From NCBI RefSeq assembly GCF_003268635.1, contig NZ_CP029639.1, positions 5,996,001 through 6,060,000 on the forward strand: a stretch of DNA of 64,000 bases. Reading direction: 5' to 3'. Origin of the DNA: Paenibacillus sp. DCT19 (GTDB lineage: Bacteria > Bacillota > Bacilli > Paenibacillales > Paenibacillaceae). The notes under the pieces are model-generated. The model did no database searches. It was not told the origin of the DNA and saw only the letters and a program-made list of their open reading frames with translations. Position numbers and translations under genes: made by a program. This document shows positions 18,961 through 27,600 of this stretch, piece by piece; within the stretch, counting starts at the first letter, position 1; every line of letters starts with the position of its first letter.

Positions 18961-18999
18961 TTATACAAATATAATACAAATATTATACGACCTTGTAAA
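18961..18999 (-). promoter_or_regulatory. crt operon promoter overlapped by 11-bp CarH-type operator repeats
   Basis: Plus-strand repeats TTATACAAATA, TAATACAAATA and TTATACGACCT (18961-18993) are tandem with exact 11-bp period, TACA/TACG falling at 18964, 18975 and 18986. They overlap a minus-strand promoter: TTTACA (18994-18999), 17 bp, TATTAT (18971-18976). The leader to crtN is about 100 nt. The rest of 18861-19190 holds no gene I can see. Confidence 0.75.
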
Positions 19000-19190
19000 C
19001 CGTACAATCTGCACGTCCTGTTTGATGCATATAACATCGAATTAAATACAAAAAACATCCCTGCTATACTGCGTACAAGGATGCTTATTATTGATTCTAT
19101 TTATGCAAAATTTAAACAAATGATGCTAGTTCACAGAAATTGACTAGTAGGCTATACAATAACCTGTCTCTTACGTTTCACTCTACAACA

Positions 19191-20156
19191 TTAGTACTGT
19201 GACCCTGGTGGCATATCAACCAAGTACTCCCGCTCTAACCAACCTTGCCATTCGGACGAATGCTCCGGCATAATCCAGTCTGGATAAGCTGCATGCTCTG
19301 CACGCTCATATCCTTTTCCTCCAAGGACAAAACGCATATGTGGAAATTCACCCTTGATTCGATTCACCAATTGGTCACAGCGCTCCATCAAACCCGGGCT
19401 CGTAATGGAGAGACAGACCAGCTTGATCTTCTGCTCACGAATGATCGGAAAGATGCCCTCTTCAGGCGTGTTGGCTCCGAGGTACAGTACCTCAGCTCCA
19501 TTTTTACGCATAAACAGGGAAAACAGCAGTAACCCCACCTGATGATGCTCCCCTTCCGGACACAACGCCAGGACTTTGGGTAAGTGCGGATAGATCGGGA
19601 ACAGATGGAAAAACTGATAAAACCGCTGTGAGATCAGCTGGGTCATGAAATGCTCCTGCGCCACAGACGCCCTACCCTGCTCCCAAGCATCACCAACCCG
19701 TACCAGAATGGGCACAAGTACATGATAGAACATGGAGTCATATCCATACATCGTAAAGCCAAAATCAATCAGACCATTGGCTCGTTCCCCCTGGAACTGA
19801 TATAGGGAGTCGTAAATTTGATCCGCAATCCGTTGGTACGATTCTTCCATGGTGGGAACAGGAGTCGTAACCGGGGTGGGAATGAACGGTTCGACTGGCT
19901 TGGCTTTGTTCGCCTTTAACATTCGCACCGCTTCTGAAATATTGGTCTGATGTTGCTCAACCTGCTGTTTCAACCAGCGCAGATCTTCAACATTTTCATC
20001 TGTATACAACCGATAACCCGATTCCGTTCGCTCAGGAGTGACCGCGCTGTAACGATTTTCCCAAGCTCGGAGCGTTACCGTTGGAATGTCCAGCATGGCA
20101 GCGACCTGTTTGATGGAATACACTTTAGTCCCCACTCTCTTTCTTGAAATATCCAA
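19191..20156 (-). CDS. carH: CarH/LitR-type B12-dependent photoreceptor repressor (MerR family)
   Basis: A 321-aa regulator. Residues about 12-80 are a MerR winged HTH (YSIKQVAAMLDIPTVTLRAWENRYSAVTPERTESGYRLY). A Pro-rich linker (about 88-105) leads to a four-helix B12-capping domain with the Wx9EH signature (WEQGRASVAQEH, about 157-168). A Rossmann B12-binding domain follows with ExHxxG (EHHQVG, about 202). In CarH, adenosylcobalamin-loaded tetramers repress carotenoid genes in the dark; light breaks the Co-C bond, disperses the tetramer and frees DNA. All ligand motifs are intact. The gene lies directly upstream of crtN, same strand. The annotated start is a TTG; an internal GTG giving MYSIKQV is possible. 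Confidence 0.92.
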   Translation of the reverse strand: MDISRKRVGTKVYSIKQVAAMLDIPTVTLRAWENRYSAVTPERTESGYRLYTDENVEDLRWLKQQVEQHQTNISEAVRMLKANKAKPVEPFIPTPVTTPVPTMEESYQRIADQIYDSLYQFQGERANGLIDFGFTMYGYDSMFYHVLVPILVRVGDAWEQGRASVAQEHFMTQLISQRFYQFFHLFPIYPHLPKVLALCPEGEHHQVGLLLFSLFMRKNGAEVLYLGANTPEEGIFPIIREQKIKLVCLSITSPGLMERCDQLVNRIKGEFPHMRFVLGGKGYERAEHAAYPDWIMPEHSSEWQGWLEREYLVDMPPGSQY

Positions 20157-20238
20157 TAAAACACGCTCTGAAATACTTACCGTGGCCTTGTCCGTTTCCG
20201 CCAGGTTCGCATTTCGAGAATAGTTGAAATTTAAAACA

Positions 20239-20288
20239 TTCTACAAAAATAATACACTCATTATACACAACAGCTACACCCCTGTCGA
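20239..20288 (-). promoter_or_regulatory. carH promoter with four 11-bp operator repeats
   Basis: TACA recurs at 20242, 20253, 20264 and 20275 on the plus strand, exactly 11 bp apart. The array overlaps a minus-strand promoter, TCGACA (20283-20288), 17 bp, TATAAT (20260-20265), implying autorepression. It matches the repeats at the crt promoter in sequence, period and orientation. Confidence 0.78.
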
Positions 20289-20411
20289 TTCATCAAAACA
20301 ATTTAGTGGCGTCCTGCTTGCCCAATTTTTCTTCTATATTTCGCGGGATGCGTCAACCTTCAGTCGAAGGTGGTAATAGTAGTCAGTCAACATATGAAAG
20401 GGGGTCATTGC

Positions 20412-21911
20412 TTGTTTTCTTCTCGTCATACCTCAACTAAATCCAAGGCATCCGGGCGCCGCTTCCCATACATACGCATAGCTCTAGGTCTACTTATTCT
20501 ATGGCTCGTCGCAGTCATGCTCTATCAGACGTATAAACCGTTACCACCAGGCATTTCCTATGAAAGTCCTGAGTATCGCACGGATCAAGTACAGTTTCTT
20601 CATGATCTGACGTACCCTTCCGAAGATGGACTGATGGAGCATGAGCAGCAGATTTACCAACGTATGCTTCAGGTGGTTGAAGATGCTGAACAATTCGTGC
20701 TCGTGGATATGTTCTTATTTAATGATTATCAGCACGAAGGGCAACGCTTCCCGCCAATCAGTGCCGAATTCACAGATGCGATGATAGCCAAAAAAAATCA
20801 ATATCCGGATATGGACATCTGGTTTATTACCGACGAAGTCAATACGAACTATAATTCAGCACCGAATCCGCTGTTGCAACAAATGAAACAAGCGGGAATT
20901 CACGTGGTCATCACTAATGTTGATCCACTCCGCGACTCAACGCCGGTATACTCGGCAGTGTGGCGCACCTTCTTCCAATGGTTTGGACAGTCCGGTAAAG
21001 GCTGGATTCCCAACCTGATGGCAAGCGACGGCCCAGATGTTACCTTGCGGTCTTACTTAAAATTATTAAATGTAAAAGCCAATCATCGCAAAGTGGTCGT
21101 CAGTGAGAAGACAGCGATTGTTTCCTCTGGCAATATCCATGACGCGAGTGCCTATCACTCCAACATTGCCTTTGAAGTCTCTGGCCCAATAATTGAGGAT
21201 ATCCTTCGCTCAGAACAGGCGGTGTTAGACATTTCCGGTGGTGGCACTGTACCAGCATATTCTCCCTCTGCCAACGATTCGTCCGTGGATTCGAGCAATA
21301 ACTCGAACGAGGGTGACCTGCGTATCCGCTACTTAACCGAAGGCAAAGTAAATGATGCAACCTTGCATGAGATTAACGCAGCCGAAAAGGGTGACGTGTT
21401 ATGGATGGGCATGTTTTACATCGCTTCACCTAAAGTGATTGATGCGCTTCTCGCAGCGGCAGAGCGCGGAACAGAGATTCGACTTGTACTCGATCCAAAC
21501 GAGAATGCGTTTGGTCAGGAGAAAATCGGCATTCCGAATCGACCAGTAGCCGCTGAGCTACATGGCAAGTCAGACGGCAAAATCCAGATTCGTTGGTATA
21601 ACACAACCAAGGAACAGTACCATACCAAGATGATGTACATCGCCAAAGCAAGCGGGGATCACATCGTGATTGGCGGGTCGACCAATTTTACACCGCGGAA
21701 TATGAATGATTACAATTTGGAAAACGACCTTTGGGTAGCTGCCCCTGCGGATAACGAATTCACTCAAAATATTGCGAATTATTTTGACCGTATATGGAAT
21801 AATGATGATGCCGAATTCACATTAAATCTCGATGAGTTCCAGGAGAAAACAACGTTCTTGAAAGGAATATTGTATAAGCTTCAGCTCATATTGGGCTTTA
21901 CGACCTTCTGA
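20412..21911 (+). CDS. Phospholipase D-like membrane-anchored protein with degenerate HKD motifs
   Basis: About 499 aa. An N-terminal membrane anchor (IRIALGLLILWLVAVMLYQTY) is followed by two PLD/cardiolipin-synthase-like halves. The first HKD-like motif is NHRKVVVSEKTAIVSSGN and the second YHTKMMYIAKASGDHIVIGGSTN. His and Lys are kept in both, but the expected Asp is Glu in the first and Ala in the second. A low-complexity Ser/Asn insert separates the halves (about 285-300). TTG at 20412 is preferred because AAAGGGGG lies seven bases upstream; an in-frame ATG at 20394 lacks a clear site. It diverges from carH. It may be a phosphatidyl-transferase relative; activity is uncertain. Confidence 0.8.
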   Translation: MFSSRHTSTKSKASGRRFPYIRIALGLLILWLVAVMLYQTYKPLPPGISYESPEYRTDQVQFLHDLTYPSEDGLMEHEQQIYQRMLQVVEDAEQFVLVDMFLFNDYQHEGQRFPPISAEFTDAMIAKKNQYPDMDIWFITDEVNTNYNSAPNPLLQQMKQAGIHVVITNVDPLRDSTPVYSAVWRTFFQWFGQSGKGWIPNLMASDGPDVTLRSYLKLLNVKANHRKVVVSEKTAIVSSGNIHDASAYHSNIAFEVSGPIIEDILRSEQAVLDISGGGTVPAYSPSANDSSVDSSNNSNEGDLRIRYLTEGKVNDATLHEINAAEKGDVLWMGMFYIASPKVIDALLAAAERGTEIRLVLDPNENAFGQEKIGIPNRPVAAELHGKSDGKIQIRWYNTTKEQYHTKMMYIAKASGDHIVIGGSTNFTPRNMNDYNLENDLWVAAPADNEFTQNIANYFDRIWNNDDAEFTLNLDEFQEKTTFLKGILYKLQLILGFTTF

Positions 21912-21978
21912 TTGCTTTTCTTGTCCAAAACGAAACTCGTGTGTAAATGATCCATTTAATTTCATATTTCTATAGATC

Positions 21979-22012
21979 ATCCGCCTGTGCGCTATCGTGC
22001 AGGCGGATTTTC
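21979..22012 (+). terminator. Terminator of the phospholipase D-like gene
   Basis: Nine-bp stem ATCCGCCTG / CAGGCGGAT with a TTTT tail, about 70 bp past the stop codon. Confidence 0.8.
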
Positions 22013-22017
22013 ACATC

Positions 22018-22067
22018 TTGACACGGGATGTAAAATGTGAAAATATTATTACCTAACGCCCGTTAGG
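22018..22067 (+). promoter_or_regulatory. Promoter and palindromic operator of the TetR-SMR operon
   Basis: TTGACA (22018-22023) is followed by an AT-rich -10 region (around 22042-22050). Next is a perfect palindrome CCTAACG-CC-CGTTAGG (22052-22067), twelve bases before the regulator ATG. The position suits autorepression by the TetR protein. Confidence 0.7.
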
Positions 22068-22078
22068 AAGGTGATATT

Positions 22079-22702
22079 ATGACTGCACATTCGATTCGGG
22101 ATGCCGCGCTTTTTCATTTTGCTAGAGATGGATATGAGGGAGCCTCACTGAGAGCCATCGCAGATGAAGTCGGGATTAAGAAACCGTCGATATATGCACA
22201 TTTCAGCAACAAGGATGACTTATTCTTGCACACTCTGGCCTTCGCATTTCAGGAGGTACGGCGGCACACACTCGAATACTTCCGTGACCATGCGGATATA
22301 CCGCTGGAGCAACGGCTGAAGGGTTTACTATTCTGGTTTGAGGAAGAGTACCACGCCCATGCATCAGCACGTTTTATGCTGCGCAATTGTTATTATCCAC
22401 CACTGAATCTATATAGCGAAGTGATGGATCTCGTGTATCCGTTTCTAGACGGCATGGAACGCATATTGATCCGGCTATTCGAGCGTGCAATACGTCACGG
22501 AGAACTACCGTCTGTTCCAGCAGAACAAGCAGCTATTGCGTTTATGACGTTCCTGGACGGCATTACGGTGGAGATTATTTATGGAAGCTCACGTCGATAC
22601 AAACGACGCCTTGAAGCGTCCTGGCCTGTCTTTTGGCATGGCATACATCATATGAACGAAGAAGCACGAGCTATCGTGCTGGAAGGAGATTCACCATCAT
22701 GA
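22079..22702 (+). CDS. TetR/AcrR-family regulator of the adjacent SMR pair
   Basis: A 207-aa TetR-fold repressor with its HTH at about residues 6-50 (IRDAALFHFARDGYEGASLRAIADEVGIKKPSIYAHFSNKDDLF) and a helical ligand domain. The start has AGGAAGGTG eight bases upstream. The stop overlaps the first SMR gene (ATGA), so the three genes form one operon. It likely represses the operon through the palindrome at 22052-22067 and responds to a cationic drug or metabolite. Confidence 0.9.
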   Translation: MTAHSIRDAALFHFARDGYEGASLRAIADEVGIKKPSIYAHFSNKDDLFLHTLAFAFQEVRRHTLEYFRDHADIPLEQRLKGLLFWFEEEYHAHASARFMLRNCYYPPLNLYSEVMDLVYPFLDGMERILIRLFERAIRHGELPSVPAEQAAIAFMTFLDGITVEIIYGSSRRYKRRLEASWPVFWHGIHHMNEEARAIVLEGDSPS

Positions 22703-23043
22703 ACCGCAACTGGTTATATGTTTTTATCGGAGGAATTATAGAAATTGTATGGGTGAGTGGGCTAAAGCACGCTTCCAATGTCTTGGAGTGGTCTTTGACA
22801 GCGATCGCCATCGTGATTAGTTTCGGATTAATCATTGCCGCTTCCAAAAGACTGCCTGTCGGTACCGTATACGCCGTCTTCACGGGAATAGGTACAGCGG
22901 GTACCGTCCTGACGGAAATGGTATTGTTCGGCGAGGAATTCCGCCTCGCTAAAATATTGTTGATTGGCTTACTGCTCTGCGGTGTCATTGGACTGAAGCT
23001 TGTCACAGACCAGCAGCAATCAACGAAAGAAGGTGCGGCATAA
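22699..23043 (+). CDS. Small multidrug resistance (SMR) efflux subunit, YkkC-like
   Basis: A 114-aa four-helix membrane protein of the SMR family. It shows the membrane Glu in helix 1 (IGGIIEIVWVSGLKHA) and the SMR signature RLPVGTVYAVFTGIGTAGTVLTEMVLFGE. GGAAGGAG precedes the ATG by ten bases. It overlaps TetR by four bases and the second SMR gene by one. Paired SMR proteins of unequal topology act as heterodimers (YkkCD, EbrAB), so this gene probably works with the next one in proton-driven export of cationic compounds or guanidinium-like molecules. Confidence 0.92.
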   Translation: MNRNWLYVFIGGIIEIVWVSGLKHASNVLEWSLTAIAIVISFGLIIAASKRLPVGTVYAVFTGIGTAGTVLTEMVLFGEEFRLAKILLIGLLLCGVIGLKLVTDQQQSTKEGAA

Positions 23044-23357
23044 TGGCATGGTTAGCAATTGTCGGTGCAGGCATCTGTGAAATTTTTGGCGTTATCGGTA
23101 TTAATGGTGCTTCCTCCAAAAAAGGCTGGCCTTATATCGTGCTGATGCTGGTTTCATTTGTATTCAGCTTCTCTCTTCTGTCCTACGCAATGACCTCTAT
23201 TCCTATGGGCACAGCCTACGCTGTGTGGACAGGAATCGGTACAGTTGGCAGCACGCTGACAGGTATGTTCCTGTTCGGTGAACGCAAAGAAGCGAAGCGG
23301 CTCCTGTTTATTGCAATGATTCTGGTTGCAGCCGTTGGTTTGAAATTAATTACGTAA
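23043..23357 (+). CDS. SMR efflux subunit, YkkD-like partner
   Basis: A 104-aa four-helix SMR protein. Glu in helix 1 (VGAGICEIFGVIGINGAS), the signature SIPMGTAYAVWTGIGTVGSTLTGMFLFGE and a hydrophobic C-terminus (LLFIAMILVAAVGLKLIT) are present. Its ATG shares one base with the preceding stop codon (TAATG). This tight coupling supports a 1:1 heterodimer. Confidence 0.92.
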   Translation: MAWLAIVGAGICEIFGVIGINGASSKKGWPYIVLMLVSFVFSFSLLSYAMTSIPMGTAYAVWTGIGTVGSTLTGMFLFGERKEAKRLLFIAMILVAAVGLKLIT

Positions 23358-23440
23358 CGTATGCAGCAAGATAAAGCAATATCGTAATGATAAACGATAA
23401 TAATGCTGATACGACGGTAGACAAATTTATATTTCACGTA

Positions 23441-23476
23441 AAAAAACAGGCGACTTCATCAGGAAGTCGTCTGTTT
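23441..23476. terminator. Hairpin downstream of the SMR pair
   Basis: Stem AAACAGGCGACTTC / GAAGTCGTCTGTTT, loop ATCAG. A clean T-run exists only for minus-strand transcription; on the plus strand it ends TGTTTGAG. It may still stop the SMR transcript. Confidence 0.55.
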
Positions 23477-23620
23477 GAGTACAACTTCCTGATTCTATTA
23501 GCTGCGTTCTTCCTGTTCTCCCTCGTAGCGGTGATCCTGCTCGCAATTTATGATTTTCAAGGTGGGATGTAGTCCCATTCTATAAGTATCCCCTTTTCGT
23601 TTCTTCCAATTTCCTCCCAT

Positions 23621-23670
23621 TTGAATTCCACCTTCCGAATCGTTTATACTTGTTTTGACCTTGAAGTCAA
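23621..23670 (+). promoter_or_regulatory. Promoter and operator of the TetR-RND operon
   Basis: TTGAAT (23621-23626), 18 bp, TATACT (23645-23650), followed by the inverted repeat TTGAC-CTTGAA-GTCAA (23655-23670) at the expected start of transcription. This is a candidate site for the TetR protein encoded downstream. Confidence 0.6.
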
Positions 23671-23713
23671 TCTGAGAACTCACAAGTTCCGCAACGAGGT
23701 GAATGTATCGTTA

Positions 23714-24661
23714 ATGAACCCTATCCATGAAATGAATGAAAAGAAAAAGCTCATTATTACCACAGCTCTTAAACTATTTTCAGCCAAAGGCAGTGCCGCA
23801 ACGTCTATGCAGGAGATTGCTGAACTGTGCGGAATGTCGAAGGGCAGTCTCTACCTCATGTTCAAATCCAAGGAGGAATTAGAGTCCAGCACATTGGAAT
23901 ACTGCATGTTCACTCTCATTGATGAAATGACTCAGATTGAACAAGAAGCTGGCCTCACATCAAGAGAACGTCTGCACAAGCAGATCGAAACACTTCTCAT
24001 CCATGTATCTGAGCTGAGGGAATTTTTGCGTGTACAGCTACGCAGCATGATGATGGACGATGAACAGAAGCACCATGACCAATGCAACCCGCAGCATAGA
24101 GAACTGGAGGTTCGCATCTTACATTGGTTCAAGGATAAGCTTGAGGCCATGTATGGACCCGAGATTGAACCTTATACCATTGATTTGATGCTGCTTACGC
24201 AAGGTCTGTTTCTCTCCTACGTCAAAATATGGTTCACCGAAATGCCGTCCCTCACCGTTGCCAAAATGGCTTCCAACTTGCTGCGAACGATGGATTACGC
24301 AGCACAAGGACTGTTGCAGAACAAGCCTGCGCCCTTAATTATGTTAGACCACTGGCCAGCATGGACGCGTGAATTCAATGCAGATTCTACCGTCATGCGG
24401 CATCCGGTTCACATTATCAAACAGATGCAGGATATCATCACTTCTGATCTGCAACCAGGACAATTACGAACCGATGCGCTGGAGACCATCGCCATTCTAA
24501 AACGAGAGATGATGGAATTCACGCCAAGGCGCGCGATTATCCTGGGTATGATGCACAATCTGAATCACATTCCTGCCATTCAGCCATTGCACTCCGAGCT
24601 TCAGCATATTATGGATGCCATGTATAGCCGGTTTATCCAAGCTGACTCGTCAAACCAATAA
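23714..24661 (+). CDS. TetR-family regulator upstream of an RND pump
   Basis: About 315 aa, long for the family. The HTH is at about residues 8-55 (KKKLIITTALKLFSAKGSAATSMQEIAELCGMSKGSLYLMFKSKEEL). The ligand domain is followed by an extra roughly 100-residue helical extension (QMQDIITSDLQPGQLRTDALETIAILKREMMEF...). ATG 23714 is chosen because it starts just before the HTH and GAGGTG lies 12 bases upstream; reading further upstream would run through the promoter. The RND gene begins 37 bp downstream, so the two form an operon. Confidence 0.85.
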   Translation: MNPIHEMNEKKKLIITTALKLFSAKGSAATSMQEIAELCGMSKGSLYLMFKSKEELESSTLEYCMFTLIDEMTQIEQEAGLTSRERLHKQIETLLIHVSELREFLRVQLRSMMMDDEQKHHDQCNPQHRELEVRILHWFKDKLEAMYGPEIEPYTIDLMLLTQGLFLSYVKIWFTEMPSLTVAKMASNLLRTMDYAAQGLLQNKPAPLIMLDHWPAWTREFNADSTVMRHPVHIIKQMQDIITSDLQPGQLRTDALETIAILKREMMEFTPRRAIILGMMHNLNHIPAIQPLHSELQHIMDAMYSRFIQADSSNQ

Positions 24662-24698
24662 AAAAACAGGGAGAACAGAGAGGAGAAGAAACCAACGT

Positions 24699-27600
24699 AT
24701 GAAAGGGATTATTAACTTTTCACTGAACAACAAGTTTGCGATCTGGATTCTGACCATCATCGTTTCCGCTACCGGTCTATACAGTGGACTAACGATGAAG
24801 CAGGAGACGATTCCAAACATCAACGTTCCATTTCTGGCGGTTACTGCTATTGATCCTGGTGCTGCACCAGAGGGAATTGTTGAGGATGTCACCAAACCAC
24901 TAGAACAAACATTGAGGAACGTCGAGGGCATTAAAACACTCACCTCTACCTCCATGGAAAATGCCTCCTCCATTACACTTGAATTTGATTATGGAACCGA
25001 TCTGGATAATGCCACCGCAGCAGTTCGTGAAGCTTTAAACGAAGTGCAATTGCCAGAAGGCGTACAGAAACCGACCATTTCCAAATTCAGCATCAACTCA
25101 TTCCCAGTTGTATCCCTGAGCTTGTCCGATAAGGATGGCGGCGATCTGGAGCAACTGACAAGACTCGCACAGAACGATATTCAGGCCGCACTTGAAGACA
25201 TTGATGGTGTCGCTCAGGTACAAGTTTCCGGTCAATACGTTAGAGAGGTTCAACTGAAATTTGACGAGGACAAAATGAACGAACTCGGTCTGACGGAAGA
25301 TACAGTCAAAGGCATCGTTCAAGGTTCGTCTGTCCGTGTACCTCTTGGATTGTTTGAACTGGATAAAGCACAAAAGGCTGTCGTTGTTGATGGTAACATC
25401 ATTGATATTGATGACCTGAACAATCTGGCCATTCCGGTTATCCCAAGCGGTGCAGGCGCATCAGCAGGTAATGGTGCAGCTACTGCCCCACAAGGCACGG
25501 GAGCACCAACAGATGGTTCATCGGCTCAAGCTGGTGAAGCGGGTCAAGGTACAGCACCAGGGGCTGCACAAGGATCTGACCAAGCTGCAGGGCAAGCGGG
25601 TAGCGGTAACGCTGGCGCTGGTAATCCTGCAGGCGCAGCTAACGCAGCACCTGGTATTCCAACCGTTAAATTAAGTGAGATCGCGAAGATCGAAGTTATT
25701 GGTCAAGCAGAATCCATCTCTCGGACAGATGGTAAAGAATCCATCGGGATCTCTATCGTTAAGTCCAATGATGCCAATACTGTTGATGTAGTCAATGCCG
25801 TTAAGAAAAAAGCAGAAGAATTGCAATCCCAATTCAAAAATGCGGAGCTAACGGTCTTACTTGACCAAGGTAAACCGATACAAGATTCCGTAAATACAAT
25901 GTTGTTCAAAGCGATGTTTGGTGCTTTGTTCGCCATTTTGATTATTCTGTTGTTCTTGCGTGATATCCGCTCTACCATCATTTCGGTTATTTCCATTCCG
26001 CTCTCCTTGCTCATTGCACTGACGGCGCTGAATGTAATGGACATTACGTTGAATATGATGACGCTCGGCGCCATGACGGTTGCTATTGGGCGGGTCGTAG
26101 ATGACTCCATCGTTGTTATCGAGAACATCTATCGCCGTTTAACACTCAAAGGAGAGAAATTAAAAGGCCGTGAACTGATCCGGGAAGCAACCCGCGAGAT
26201 GTTTGTACCGATCCTTTCCTCCACCATTGTTACCATCGCCGTGTTCCTTCCACTCGCACTTGTGAGCGGTATGGTCGGTGAGTTGTTCTTACCATTTGCC
26301 TTGACGATGGTCTTTGCCCTACTGGCATCCCTTATTGTTGCGATCACAATCGTACCAATGCTGGCACATAGCCTGTTCCGCAAAGGGATTAAGAACAAAC
26401 AAAATCATGACGAAAAACCGGGCAAGCTTGCGGAAACATACAAACGACTCTTGAACTGGACGTTGTCTCATAAACTCATTACTGTAAGTGTCGCTGTACT
26501 CGTATTGGTCGGTAGTTTATTCCTGTATCCGTTCATCGGCGCAAGCTTCCTGCCAGAGCAACAGGATAAATATGTAATGGTTACGTACAGTCCGGAAACG
26601 GGAGCTCTGCGTGAAGATGTGGAAAAAGAAGCCCTTGTCGCTGAGAAATGGTTGTTGCAGCAACCAGGTCTGGAGAAAATGCAATACTCCATCGGTGGCA
26701 GTAACCCGCTGAGCAGCATGGGTGGAGGAAGCTCCAACTCTGCACTCTTCTATATTCAATACAACGAAGATACCAAAGAATTTACCCAAGTGAAGAAAGA
26801 TCTTGTGGAAGGTCTGAAGAACCAAGTTACCGTAGGAACCTGGAGTGAGCTTGATATGTCTGGGGGTCTGGGAGGAAGCAGTCTGAGCCTTTCCATCTAT
26901 GGCGACAGTGTAGAACAGATCAAACCAGTCTCCGATGAAATTCTGAAGCTGGTTCAAGCAGATACGGAATCATTCGAAAAAGCAGATACAACACTCTCAG
27001 ATACCTACGGACAGTACACGCTGGTTGCAGATCAGGAGAAACTAAGCTCGCTTGGTTTGACTGCAGGTCAACTGGCTATGACGCTGAGTCCAGTGCGGGA
27101 ACGCCCGGTGCTTACCGAAGTAGATATCGAGAACAAAACGTATAAAGTATATGTTGAAACGGACAAAAAGACATTCAATAGCCTTTCGGAGATTGAAAAT
27201 GAAACAGTCACTTCACCACTCGGCATCGAAGTACCCATTAAAGATGTCGCAAAAGTAGAAGAAGGTACTTCGCCGAACTCCATCATGCGTATTGATGGTA
27301 AGGTCGTTGTTCAGGTATCAGCTAACATTCTCGCCTCTAATGTAGCGAAGGCTTCGCAGGATCTGCAGGCTAATATCGACAAAATCGATCTGCCAGATGG
27401 TGTTGAAGTGAAGTTCGGTGGTACGACTGAACAAATTAATGACACATTTACACAGCTTGGTCTTGCCATGCTGGCAGCCATCGCTATCGTATACTTCGTG
27501 CTCGTTGTTACGTTTGGCGGCGGACTTGCGCCATTTGCCATCCTGTTCTCTCTACCGTTCACCGTTATTGGTATTATGGTAGGTCTGTTCGTAGCAGGTG

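Noticed and set aside
23387..23572. Possible 61-aa single-helix membrane protein after the SMR pair (LFEYNFLILLAAFFLFSLVAVILLAIYDF)
   Set aside because: It has no ribosome site, and its frame runs through a strong terminator-like hairpin. It may be real from an internal start, but I cannot support it.
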